A stretch of 64,000 nucleotides of DNA. Origin: Bartonella sp. ML69XJBT (GTDB lineage: Bacteria > Pseudomonadota > Alphaproteobacteria > Rhizobiales > Rhizobiaceae). The stretch spans positions 1 to 64,000 of the forward strand of contig NZ_JAQITB010000010.1 in assembly GCF_028618515.1 (NCBI RefSeq), read 5' to 3'. The position numbers and the translations under genes were made by a program. Shown here one piece after another: positions 1-8,496 of the stretch (the first letter of the stretch is position 1; each line of letters opens with the position of its first letter). Below the pieces are notes generated by a model that was not told where the DNA came from, did not search any database, and saw nothing but the letters and a program-made list of their open reading frames with translations.

Positions 1-1077
1 GTGGCATTACCTCCAGCAGCTCAGCTTCATCCTTTCGATGGACAACAACAGGCTTCAGTTTTAGCAGATGCTTCATTGACAACAGATCAAATGGTTTTGC
101 GTCCAACTGTTCAGGATCAAATTTCTTCCCAAGCAGGTGAGGAAATATCAAAGCCTCGTTTTTTGACCACCCCTTCTACGGACGCTGTGTTGTCCATGTC
201 TGTGGCTCCAGCAGTTATTTTTCATAATGAGTTGCAAACTGTACGTGCGGGAAGAGGCGATTTAGACAGAAGTCAAAAAAATTCAGCTTTCTGGACATAT
301 GCCATCAAAAGCAAAGAAAATATTGTTACAGACCATATAGATTTTAAACTTGAGCAAACTGGTATAGTGTTAGGTCTCAATGGTTTAAGCGAATGGGAGA
401 ATGGGGATGTTTATATTGGTGGTTTTGGAAGTTATGATAGAGCACGTGTAGAGCATGCACGAGGTGGTGTGAGTGGTATCAATACTTATGGCGTTGGAGC
501 TTATGTCACTTATTCTGATCATAGTGGATGGTATCTAGATGGTCTTGTCAAATATAATCGTTATCAAAATAGTCTGAAAGCTATTTCAACGAATGGTATA
601 GCGATTGAAGGGAATTATGATCAGTGGGCAGTGGGCTCATCATTTGAAACGGGTTATCGTGTTAAAATGTCTCCGAGCAGTTGGCTACAGCCTTATGGGC
701 ACCTCACATGGTTGCAAGTTAAAGGTCAAGAAATTAAACTTTCGAATGACATGATGGGTGATATCAAGCCATTTACGTCACTGCGCAGTGAGGTTGGTCT
801 ATCATTGGGATATGAATTTGGTTTGGGAACCATTGGTTCCTCTCTAGCTTACATTACGGCTGGTTGGTTGCGTGAGTATAAAGATGACAACCATACGACG
901 ATTAATCAAGGGCACCAATTTACCACAGATTTGTCGGGTAATGCAGGGAAATTAGGAATTGGTTTAAGCAGTTTAGTCAGTGATCACTTAAAGCTTTATG
1001 CACAGGCACATTATGTCAAAGGACGTAAGACAAATCAGTCCTTTCAGGGGATTTTAGGATTACGCTACAGCTTCTAA
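1..1077 (+). CDS. Autotransporter C-terminal part with outer-membrane beta-barrel (5' end outside window)
   Basis: This is the 3' part of an autotransporter (type Va secretion) gene that begins before the window; GTG at position 1 is in frame but is not a real start. The first 60 or so residues are a Ser/Thr/Gln-rich linker. From about residue 65 (STDAVLSMSVAPAVIFHNEL) the sequence is a 290-residue autotransporter barrel with alternating aromatic beta-strands, ending in the outer-membrane signature GLRYSF with terminal Phe, the signal recognised by the BAM complex. The 358 residues are identical to the last 358 residues of the gene ending at 6970, and the DNA appears to differ at only one synonymous base (G1050 versus C6943). 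Homology stops right after the stop codon. The passenger is not visible, so the surface function is unknown. Confidence 0.9.
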   Translation: MALPPAAQLHPFDGQQQASVLADASLTTDQMVLRPTVQDQISSQAGEEISKPRFLTTPSTDAVLSMSVAPAVIFHNELQTVRAGRGDLDRSQKNSAFWTYAIKSKENIVTDHIDFKLEQTGIVLGLNGLSEWENGDVYIGGFGSYDRARVEHARGGVSGINTYGVGAYVTYSDHSGWYLDGLVKYNRYQNSLKAISTNGIAIEGNYDQWAVGSSFETGYRVKMSPSSWLQPYGHLTWLQVKGQEIKLSNDMMGDIKPFTSLRSEVGLSLGYEFGLGTIGSSLAYITAGWLREYKDDNHTTINQGHQFTTDLSGNAGKLGIGLSSLVSDHLKLYAQAHYVKGRKTNQSFQGILGLRYSF

Positions 1078-1407
1078 ATATGTGTTTTAACATGAAAGAT
1101 CTGATGTATAATCGGAGAACAATTTTTGAAAAATATTGATGCATCTTTCGGATCAGTTATGCTCTTTAATGGTGTAGGGTATCTTTTGTTTTTTCTATTT
1201 TGTAAGGAACCTCTGAAAAATACAAAAAGTAATAGAAGAGACTTTTTGTGCTCTCAATGAAAAAGCATTTAAAGAATATAAAGAGTCATTTCTTGCGGGT
1301 GCAAAGGGAATATTCAAGAGAATTATTACAACTTTAGGTTGAAAATATATTTTGCAGAGCTAATTACACTTGATGTCTGCTCAGGCGTGAAGGGGGAGGA
1401 TATAATT
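1078..1407. other. Intergenic region between autotransporter genes, with a possible decayed repeat fragment
   Basis: No intact gene is seen. The first 20 bases after the stop (AAATATGTGTTTTAAC) resemble the bases after the next autotransporter gene (from 3973), so the two 3' flanks are related. Positions 1241-1342 read as 33 codons closed by TGA, containing KEYKESFLAGAKG, which resembles the YKESFRKG and YQQSFAAG segments of the four-repeat gene at 21925-24423. The region should also hold the promoter of the next autotransporter, but no clear -35/-10 pair could be assigned. Confidence 0.4.
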
Positions 1408-3972
1408 ATGCAATATAAGTGGAAAAGAAGTTATTGGGGGCTCATATTATGCAGTTGTTTTGTGCAAATGGCTGCTGCAAGTGAGGGGGGGGAACGACTT
1501 TTTTGTCAACCTTCAAGCTATAAAAATGAGAAAATCTCTCATATCTACCATAATGAAGGTGTAAGAACAGGAGAGTGTATAAAAGTCAGGACATCTGGAA
1601 ACAATGTTGTTGTAGAGGCGTTCGATAAATCAGGATTTTTTGAAAAACTAAATGGCATTACCACGGGTAAAAGTACTGAAATATTGCTTAGTAAATTGCA
1701 GGAGCTTAATAGCGATAATGGTATCAACGCTGGACAGAATATGCAAGGAAGCAATATTGCGACGTTTAAAAAGCCTGAACTTATTTTTATTAGGGATGGA
1801 GCTCTTCTGGAAAATTTTGTACTCGATAATGATGGCAAAGCCTACATTTCGAATGATGGAGAGAGAGATGATCCAGGGCGGTCTATCAATAATACAGCAA
1901 AAAATGGTGCAGAGATTTATGTTTATGCCGGCGGTCTTAGTGAGAATAGCAATATTGAGCATGGTGGAACTGAAAGTGTTCAGGCTTTAAAGGGAAAACA
2001 AGGCTTTTCAAAAAATGCTGTTGTTAAAGAAGGAGGGCAGCAAAGCGTTGGCAATGGAGGAAAAGTAGAGGGGACTAAAATTTATGGAGGTGAGCAGCTT
2101 GTTTTTGGGGAGGGAGATGTTGAGGGACAAATTAAGGAGAGTAGTGCTTCTAATACGGTCATTTATGGTCAAGGCGAGACATTTGGGCAACAAAAGGTCT
2201 ATGATGGGGGGGTAACTTGGAATACGAAAGTTATGAGAGGTGGCATACAAGAGATTGCAAAAAAATCTCAAAATGCAAAAAATGGTGGTACTGCATTTGA
2301 TATACAAATTCTTGGTGGTGGTAAACAGCGTATCTTAGAAGGAGGAAAAGCTGTTAATGTTACTTTAAACGAGACTGCTCTTCAAGAAATATATGCTGAT
2401 GGATCTGTAAAAAATCTAACAGTAAATGATGAAGCAAAATCGTTCGTACATGCTGGAGCAACACTAGAAGGTAAAACATTACTAAACCATTCTGGACAAC
2501 TCCACCTTTATGCTGGAAATGATCAGCATCATACCACAGTAGAAGATATCATTTTAAATGGACAAGATACAAAGCTGTACGCGATCACAGATGAGTTTGA
2601 TGGCAAAAGCTCTCTGATTGAAAAATTAACCGGTGAGGGGAGTGTTATTTTTGCTTTTACTGGCTCTGATCCGTATTACTCACAGCTTCATGTTAATAAT
2701 CTTTCGGGTAGCTTACATTTCGCATTGAATACTACAATTGCACATAATCGAGGTGATTATCTCCTCATTGAGAATGGTAAAGGGAATCATACAATAAGTG
2801 TTGCGGATTCTGGAGTGGAAATCACGGATCCTTTTTCAAATAAGCGTGATTTAATTATGGATCAAAGCGGTGGAGCACATTTTTCTCTGACAGATCTCTC
2901 TGGTGAAGACATTCATGCTGTTGATGGAGGGACCTATATGTATGATTTGAAACAGAGAAAAGATGAAAAGGGCAAAACTTGGTTTTTATCTGCCAACCGA
3001 CTAAGTGGACCAGAATCTTCTCTTCCTGATCCAACAGATCCATCATATCCTGGTTCATCAACAACGCCTTCAGTTGATGCTGTGCTTTCTACAGCAGTGG
3101 CTCCTGGACTGATTTTTAACAATGAGCTGGAAATTGTACGTACGGCGAGAGGAGTTCTAGACCAAAACAGAAAAAATACAGATTTATGGGCTTATGCGAT
3201 CAAGAGCAGAGAGCGTATTGCTAGCGGTCATACAAATTTTAAGCTTGAGCAGACAGGTTTCGTGTTTGGTGTTGATCAGTTGAACGAACTCACACATGGA
3301 GATTTGTATGTTGGTGGTTTTGGCAGTTATGATCGAGCAAGTGTCGCGCATAAACGGGGTGGTGATAGCAATTTAAATACTTATAGCATTGGTGCTTACG
3401 CAACTTATTTTGATCATCATAGATGGTATTTAGATAGCGTTTTGAAATATAATTATTACCGAGATAGTCTAAAAGCCATTTCAACAAATGGTTTAGCCAT
3501 TCAAAGCAATTATAATCAATGGGCAATAGGTGGATCATTTGAAATAGGCTGTCATTTTGAGCCAGCACAAAATACTTGGATGCAACCTTATATCAAACTA
3601 ACAGGTTCGCAGGTTGAAGGCAAAAAAATCACGCTTTCCAATGGCATGACAGCTGATATAAGTCCATCAACTTCATTGCGTAGTGAAGTTGGGTTAACGG
3701 CAGGGCATAAATTTATTGTGAATGCAGAAACTTCATTAACAGCTTATATTACAGCTGCTTGGTTACGTGAGAATATAAATAATAACCATACGATAATTAA
3801 TAACCGGCATAAATTTATTACAGACTTGTCAGGAAATGCGGGTAAGCTTGGAATTGGTGTAAACAGTTTGGTCAATGATAAACTCACGCTTTATGCGGAG
3901 GCACATTATCTGAAAGGACATAAGATTAAGCAGTCACTACAAGGTATTTTGGGATTACGCTATAGTTTCTAA
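1408..3972 (+). CDS. Autotransporter outer-membrane protein with AIDA-like passenger, 854 aa
   Basis: A surface or secreted autotransporter. ATG at 1408 is chosen because AGGGGGAGGA (1391-1400) sits 7 bases upstream and the protein then opens with a Sec signal peptide (MQYKWKRSYWGLILCSCFVQ, cleavage likely after AAAS). An in-frame TTG at 1339 would add 23 residues and spoil the signal. The passenger carries Gly-rich, AIDA-like repeats (GGTESVQ, EGGQQSVGNGG, GGKQRILEGG) expected to fold as a beta-helix, followed by a pertactin-like segment near residues 400-510. A short Pro/Ser linker (PDPTDPSYPGS) leads to the barrel (about residue 570 to the end, closing GLRYSF). The barrel is clearly related to, but diverged from, those of the two neighbours. 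A G8 run (1485-1492) lies just after the signal peptide and a G7 run at 2206-2212; slippage would switch the frame. It resembles the inducible autotransporter families known in Bartonella; the ligand is unknown. Confidence 0.88.
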   Translation: MQYKWKRSYWGLILCSCFVQMAAASEGGERLFCQPSSYKNEKISHIYHNEGVRTGECIKVRTSGNNVVVEAFDKSGFFEKLNGITTGKSTEILLSKLQELNSDNGINAGQNMQGSNIATFKKPELIFIRDGALLENFVLDNDGKAYISNDGERDDPGRSINNTAKNGAEIYVYAGGLSENSNIEHGGTESVQALKGKQGFSKNAVVKEGGQQSVGNGGKVEGTKIYGGEQLVFGEGDVEGQIKESSASNTVIYGQGETFGQQKVYDGGVTWNTKVMRGGIQEIAKKSQNAKNGGTAFDIQILGGGKQRILEGGKAVNVTLNETALQEIYADGSVKNLTVNDEAKSFVHAGATLEGKTLLNHSGQLHLYAGNDQHHTTVEDIILNGQDTKLYAITDEFDGKSSLIEKLTGEGSVIFAFTGSDPYYSQLHVNNLSGSLHFALNTTIAHNRGDYLLIENGKGNHTISVADSGVEITDPFSNKRDLIMDQSGGAHFSLTDLSGEDIHAVDGGTYMYDLKQRKDEKGKTWFLSANRLSGPESSLPDPTDPSYPGSSTTPSVDAVLSTAVAPGLIFNNELEIVRTARGVLDQNRKNTDLWAYAIKSRERIASGHTNFKLEQTGFVFGVDQLNELTHGDLYVGGFGSYDRASVAHKRGGDSNLNTYSIGAYATYFDHHRWYLDSVLKYNYYRDSLKAISTNGLAIQSNYNQWAIGGSFEIGCHFEPAQNTWMQPYIKLTGSQVEGKKITLSNGMTADISPSTSLRSEVGLTAGHKFIVNAETSLTAYITAAWLRENINNNHTIINNRHKFITDLSGNAGKLGIGVNSLVNDKLTLYAEAHYLKGHKIKQSLQGILGLRYSF
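1485..1492 (+). repeat. G8 homopolymer just after the signal-peptide region
   Basis: Eight consecutive G bases lie at codons 26-29 of the second autotransporter, immediately after the predicted signal peptide. Gain or loss of one G would end translation early, so this is a candidate contingency (phase-variation) locus. In this sequence the frame is open. That it is switched in cells is inference. Confidence 0.6.
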
Positions 3973-4363
3973 AATATGTGTTTTACGCTATTAATTCACT
4001 TGAGAAATAGAATTGTTTTGTAAGTTAAACAGTTCAGTGTTCAGTGAAATCTTTTGCAAATGTAGAGACGATGATGATTCTTTCTTTTATTCAAAAGTAA
4101 TATCGTTTGCTTTATCAATGATGAGAAGTATTGCAAATTATGCCCTTGTATTTAGGGCATAATTTGCATTGTGTGAAGTTATACAGTTTCAGATGCAAAG
4201 AGTTTCTTGTGGTTTACAGGAATACAACTTATAGTTGCTTATATATAAAATATACGCCAATAAATTGCATTTAGACATAAATAAAACACATTATGATACA
4301 TTCTAAAATGAGCTAGCTGTTTGGTAGCAGGGTATTTTTTGAATGATTAAGAATGGAGTGTGG
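3973..4363. other. Intergenic region between second and third autotransporters
   Basis: No open frame worth calling is present. The region holds a strong perfect hairpin (4132-4168, listed separately) and presumably the promoter of the third autotransporter, whose A+T-rich run (about 4235-4300) precedes the start. The bases directly after the stop resemble those after the first autotransporter. Confidence 0.5.
4132..4168. terminator. Perfect 15-bp hairpin, possible terminator or RNA element
   Basis: Arms 4132-4146 and 4154-4168 are exact reverse complements (core GCAAATTATGCCCT) around a 7-base loop, TGTATTT. It lies 160 bases after the second autotransporter stop and about 200 before the next start. 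No T run follows on the plus strand, so it is not a textbook intrinsic terminator; a transcript-end stabiliser or a protein-binding inverted repeat is equally possible. Confidence 0.5.
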
Positions 4364-6970
4364 ATGATGCAAAATAAACACAAATTGAGTTTTTCGGTAT
4401 TGCTGATTAGTACTTGTCTCGTGCAATCTGCAAGTGCATCTGAGAGAAGGAATGAAGAGCTAAATAGAATAGAACATGTGGAAAATGGAGGAACGGTACC
4501 AAAAGGCTCTGCATTGATTACTATATTATTACCTATTAGCACTAATATTAAGATTGAAGATGGTGGTGTAGAGGTTGTTGATAATGGAGCAACTTCTGTA
4601 GGGGCCACTGTCAAAAAAGGGGGGATGCAAATAGTTACACGTGCGGGAACTGCAATGAATACTAAAATTGAGGGTGGAAAACAGTTTGTTCATGAAGAAA
4701 GTAGTATTTTAGATCTTGAAAGTGTAGAGAAGAAAAGCGGTGCTTATGATGCTACAGTTACTGGTGGTGGTAGAGCGATAGGACAGCAGAATATATATGA
4801 TGGCGCGTGGGCTTGGAATACAAAAGTTGGGAATAATGGAGAGCAAAATCTCTATGCGGGAAAAAGAACAGAAGGGGGGAGAGCAAGGGATGCAGAGATT
4901 TCTGGAAATGGTAGACAGCATGTCCTAGCATTAGGAGAATCATACAATACTACCTTAAAGGATCAAGCTACTCAAGTTGTATATCCTGATGGATTTGTAG
5001 ATAGTTTAACAATTATGAATTCTGCTCGTTCATGGTTTCACACTGGTATTCTAAGAGTGGTTGGAGAAGTAAGAGTCAATAATAACGGAGAACTTTATTT
5101 GTTTGCTGGTGATAGGACAAATCATATCACTAAACAAAAGATTCCTATAAAGGACAGACCTGAGGAAACAATATTTGAGGTTGGTGAACGAAATATAGGA
5201 GAGAAACCGCAGATTGAAATTGAGAATTTAGGTGGTAATGACGGGACTATAATTTTTACTTCTATGCCATATGATCCACGACATGTGTCACTTCATGTTG
5301 AAGAACTTTCAGGGAATTTACATTTTCGGTTTAACATAGATACTACAGGTGGTAGCGATTACTTATTGATCGATAATGGTGCTGGTAATCACAAAATAAG
5401 TGTTACCGATACAGGTCGTGAAATTACAGGAGCTCTGTCACAGAGGAATGGTTTAAGGACTGAGATTCCATTAATTACCGATAGAAGCCCAAACGGAGAA
5501 GCAAATTTTACTTTGGCAAATAGTGTTGGTACGGCAATAGAAGCTGTTGATGGTGGAACTTTTATATATGTTTTATATAAGAAAGAAAGATGTGCTAGTT
5601 CTAGCGGTAATTTCACAATTTGGTATTTGGGCATGGGTACTGAAAATACAGAAAGCTCGAGTACTGGGGGGCAGTGCGCAAAACAGAAATCAAAGGTTAC
5701 TACTTTTTCAAGATCTTTATCTACTGATACGGGGACAAGGACACATCAAGAATCTTCTTCTCGGAGGAAAGGATCTGGTCCTAGGAAGCCTAACAACAGA
5801 CAGGTATCTAATCCGCGTCCTCCACGCCATTTAAAAGATGCACAAAGTGCTTCAGGATTTTCAGTATCTTCATCTCAGAGAGATAGAGCTAGTGTGGCAT
5901 TACCTCCAGCAGCTCAGCTTCATCCTTTCGATGGACAACAACAGGCTTCAGTTTTAGCAGATGCTTCATTGACAACAGATCAAATGGTTTTGCGTCCAAC
6001 TGTTCAGGATCAAATTTCTTCCCAAGCAGGTGAGGAAATATCAAAGCCTCGTTTTTTGACCACCCCTTCTACGGACGCTGTGTTGTCCATGTCTGTGGCT
6101 CCAGCAGTTATTTTTCATAATGAGTTGCAAACTGTACGTGCGGGAAGAGGCGATTTAGACAGAAGTCAAAAAAATTCAGCTTTCTGGACATATGCCATCA
6201 AAAGCAAAGAAAATATTGTTACAGACCATATAGATTTTAAACTTGAGCAAACTGGTATAGTGTTAGGTCTCAATGGTTTAAGCGAATGGGAGAATGGGGA
6301 TGTTTATATTGGTGGTTTTGGAAGTTATGATAGAGCACGTGTAGAGCATGCACGAGGTGGTGTGAGTGGTATCAATACTTATGGCGTTGGAGCTTATGTC
6401 ACTTATTCTGATCATAGTGGATGGTATCTAGATGGTCTTGTCAAATATAATCGTTATCAAAATAGTCTGAAAGCTATTTCAACGAATGGTATAGCGATTG
6501 AAGGGAATTATGATCAGTGGGCAGTGGGCTCATCATTTGAAACGGGTTATCGTGTTAAAATGTCTCCGAGCAGTTGGCTACAGCCTTATGGGCACCTCAC
6601 ATGGTTGCAAGTTAAAGGTCAAGAAATTAAACTTTCGAATGACATGATGGGTGATATCAAGCCATTTACGTCACTGCGCAGTGAGGTTGGTCTATCATTG
6701 GGATATGAATTTGGTTTGGGAACCATTGGTTCCTCTCTAGCTTACATTACGGCTGGTTGGTTGCGTGAGTATAAAGATGACAACCATACGACGATTAATC
6801 AAGGGCACCAATTTACCACAGATTTGTCGGGTAATGCAGGGAAATTAGGAATTGGTTTAAGCAGTTTAGTCAGTGATCACTTAAAGCTTTATGCACAGGC
6901 ACATTATGTCAAAGGACGTAAGACAAATCAGTCCTTTCAGGGCATTTTAGGATTACGCTACAGCTTCTAA
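4364..6970 (+). CDS. Autotransporter outer-membrane protein with basic Ser/Arg/Pro linker, 868 aa
   Basis: Third autotransporter of the array. ATG at 4364 (or the adjacent ATG at 4367) follows GGAG at 4355-4358 and starts a Sec signal peptide (MMQNKHKLSFSVLLISTCLV, cleavage after SASAS); the upstream in-frame ATG at 4343 would add 7 residues. The passenger (to about residue 425) has AIDA-like Gly-rich repeats (VENGGT, IEDGGVEVVDNG, VKKGGMQIV). It is followed by an unusual linker of about 130 residues rich in Ser, Arg, Lys, Pro and Gln (SSSRRKGSGPRKPNNRQ), then by the barrel ending GLRYSF. From 5894 to the stop it is a near-perfect copy of the 3' end of the first gene. The passenger is shorter than in most autotransporters and has no recognisable protease motif, so an adhesin-type role is inferred. 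G6 runs occur around 4619, 4873 and 5665. Confidence 0.88.
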   Translation: MMQNKHKLSFSVLLISTCLVQSASASERRNEELNRIEHVENGGTVPKGSALITILLPISTNIKIEDGGVEVVDNGATSVGATVKKGGMQIVTRAGTAMNTKIEGGKQFVHEESSILDLESVEKKSGAYDATVTGGGRAIGQQNIYDGAWAWNTKVGNNGEQNLYAGKRTEGGRARDAEISGNGRQHVLALGESYNTTLKDQATQVVYPDGFVDSLTIMNSARSWFHTGILRVVGEVRVNNNGELYLFAGDRTNHITKQKIPIKDRPEETIFEVGERNIGEKPQIEIENLGGNDGTIIFTSMPYDPRHVSLHVEELSGNLHFRFNIDTTGGSDYLLIDNGAGNHKISVTDTGREITGALSQRNGLRTEIPLITDRSPNGEANFTLANSVGTAIEAVDGGTFIYVLYKKERCASSSGNFTIWYLGMGTENTESSSTGGQCAKQKSKVTTFSRSLSTDTGTRTHQESSSRRKGSGPRKPNNRQVSNPRPPRHLKDAQSASGFSVSSSQRDRASVALPPAAQLHPFDGQQQASVLADASLTTDQMVLRPTVQDQISSQAGEEISKPRFLTTPSTDAVLSMSVAPAVIFHNELQTVRAGRGDLDRSQKNSAFWTYAIKSKENIVTDHIDFKLEQTGIVLGLNGLSEWENGDVYIGGFGSYDRARVEHARGGVSGINTYGVGAYVTYSDHSGWYLDGLVKYNRYQNSLKAISTNGIAIEGNYDQWAVGSSFETGYRVKMSPSSWLQPYGHLTWLQVKGQEIKLSNDMMGDIKPFTSLRSEVGLSLGYEFGLGTIGSSLAYITAGWLREYKDDNHTTINQGHQFTTDLSGNAGKLGIGLSSLVSDHLKLYAQAHYVKGRKTNQSFQGILGLRYSF
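5894..6970 (+). repeat. 1,077-bp near-identical direct repeat of positions 1-1077
   Basis: The segment encoding linker plus barrel matches window positions 1-1077 at offset 5893. The encoded residues are identical and only one base difference was noticed (G1050/C6943, synonymous). Identity ends at the stop codon. The left boundary is unknown because the first copy runs out of the window. This fits recent gene conversion or duplication. Confidence 0.9.
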
Positions 6971-7321
6971 ATTTCTGCTTATTTTTTAGATTTTTCTTTG
7001 CATGTGTATGGGGGGAGGGGGGGATGCGCGGTGTTGAGGTATCATTATCATATGTTGTTTTTTCTTATATTTTTCCCCTTATTGAATGATAATTTTAGAG
7101 AGAAGTATTTAAGATTATGCAAACAATCCAAAATGATAAGAAGAGCAGTGGTACTGTTATAAAAAGATTAGGTACCACAAATGTTTCTATTCTTGACTGA
7201 AATTCACACAAGCCAATACAGGTTTTTGAAATTTGCTATTGAAGATTTTTCTACAGTCCCTTGGCAAAGAGCTTCTTGCTCGTTATAGAACAGCCAGATA
7301 ATGTTATATAAAGGTGGTCAA
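6971..7321. other. Intergenic region upstream of ndk, with a G6-A-G7 tract
   Basis: No gene is seen. A G-rich tract (G6, A, G7 at about 7010-7023) lies 40 bases after the autotransporter stop. The remainder is A+T-rich and should contain the ndk promoter; no confident -35/-10 call is made. Confidence 0.5.
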
Positions 7322-7744
7322 ATGGCTGTAGAACGTACTTTTTCGATGATTAAACCAGATGCAACGCGTCGTAATTTGACAGGAGCAATTACAAAAATGC
7401 TTGAGGATGCAGGATTGCGTGTTGTTGCATCTAAACGTGTATGGATGAGTCGGCGTGAAGCGGAAGGATTTTATGCTATTCATAGGGAACGCCCATTTTT
7501 TAGTGAATTGGTTGAGTTTATGTCTTCTGGTCCAACAGTTGTGCAAGTTTTAGAAGGTGAAAATGCAATAGCTAAAAACCGTGAAATAATGGGCACTACA
7601 AATCCTTCGGATGCACAAGAAGGAACAATTCGTAAAGTCCATGCTTTGTCTATTGGGGAAAATTCTGTTCATGGCTCAGATAGTCCTGAAACCGCAAAAG
7701 TAGAAATTGCCTTTTGGTTTTCAGAATTGGAAATTGTGGGTTAA
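7322..7744 (+). CDS. ndk: Nucleoside diphosphate kinase
   Basis: Transfers the gamma-phosphate from ATP to NDPs via a phosphohistidine, balancing cytoplasmic NTP/dNTP pools. The 140-residue length is the family norm when ATG 7322 is used; AAGGTGG lies 5 bases upstream, so the in-frame ATG at 7301 is rejected. Visible signatures are the N-terminal [11 protein letters not shown] strand with its nucleotide-contacting Lys, and the active-site NSVHGSDS with catalytic His117. It is monocistronic and closed by a strong terminator. Identification is secure. Confidence 0.98.
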   Translation: MAVERTFSMIKPDATRRNLTGAITKMLEDAGLRVVASKRVWMSRREAEGFYAIHRERPFFSELVEFMSSGPTVVQVLEGENAIAKNREIMGTTNPSDAQEGTIRKVHALSIGENSVHGSDSPETAKVEIAFWFSELEIVG

Positions 7745-7763
7745 TAAAAGCATATAAATAGAA

Positions 7764-7796
7764 AATCCCGAAATAGTCTATTTCGGGATTCTTTTT
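7764..7796 (+). terminator. Intrinsic terminator of ndk
   Basis: A perfect 12-bp stem (arms 7764-7775 and 7779-7790, AATCCCGAAATA and its complement) with a 3-base loop is followed by CTTTTT. It lies 20 bases after the ndk stop and could also act for the convergent pgsA transcript. Confidence 0.9.
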
Positions 7797-7841
7797 ATGA
7801 AGCTTGTAGTTTTTTTGAGGTACGTGGTACGGACTGTTTTT

Positions 7842-8423
7842 TTATGTGATAACGTGTTTTAAGCCTGCACGAAAATAATCCCACCCTGTCCACAATGTGA
7901 GAAGAGCAGAAATCCATAGCATAGTAATGCCAAATTCTACTGTGTAGGGGAGAACTTTATTACCAGCTGGTCCTGCTAAGAGAAGAACGATAGCTATCAT
8001 TTGTACAAAAGTTTTCCATTTAGCAAGACGAGAAACAGGAACACTCACTTTCAATTCCGCCAAATATTCACGTAATCCTGATACAAGAATTTCTCGACAA
8101 AGAATAATAATCGCTGCCCATAATGTCCATCCAGCAATCGTACTATCTGCGGCTAGCAATAGCAGACAGGCAGAGACGAGAAGCTTATCTGCAATGGGAT
8201 CTAACATGCGACCAATATTGGATGTCTGTTCCCAAATCCGAGCAAGATAGCCATCCAGAAAGTCAGTAATAGAGGCAATAACAAAAATAGAAACAGAAGT
8301 CCAACGTGCAATATCGCTTGATTGCAACCTTCCTTCTAAAAAAAAGCAAGCAACAACCATTGGCACCGCGATGATCCGTGCATAAGTGAGAATATTTGGA
8401 AAAGAAAAAGTATGATTTTTCAT
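7842..8423 (-). CDS. pgsA: CDP-diacylglycerol--glycerol-3-phosphate 3-phosphatidyltransferase
   Basis: Inner-membrane enzyme making phosphatidylglycerol phosphate from CDP-diacylglycerol and glycerol-3-phosphate, the committed step to PG and cardiolipin. The CDP-alcohol phosphotransferase motif DG-x2-AR-x8-G-x3-D-x3-D is complete (D57, G58, A61, R62, G71, D75, D79). Several hydrophobic helices and the length (193 aa) fit the family. It lies 73 bases downstream of uvrC on the same strand, the uvrC-pgsA pairing seen in many proteobacteria, and is probably co-transcribed. The convergent neighbour is ndk. Confidence 0.95.
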   Translation of the reverse strand: MKNHTFSFPNILTYARIIAVPMVVACFFLEGRLQSSDIARWTSVSIFVIASITDFLDGYLARIWEQTSNIGRMLDPIADKLLVSACLLLLAADSTIAGWTLWAAIIILCREILVSGLREYLAELKVSVPVSRLAKWKTFVQMIAIVLLLAGPAGNKVLPYTVEFGITMLWISALLTLWTGWDYFRAGLKHVIT

Positions 8424-8496
8424 AGAGCAATTTTCAATTCTTTGTAAGATATGATTTATTTTATAAAGGTAACAAGGCGAATATTATGAAACAAGC

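Noticed and set aside
1339-1407. TTG start giving an 877-aa second autotransporter
   Set aside because: The 23 added residues precede a clean signal peptide that starts at ATG 1408 with an ideal ribosome-binding site.
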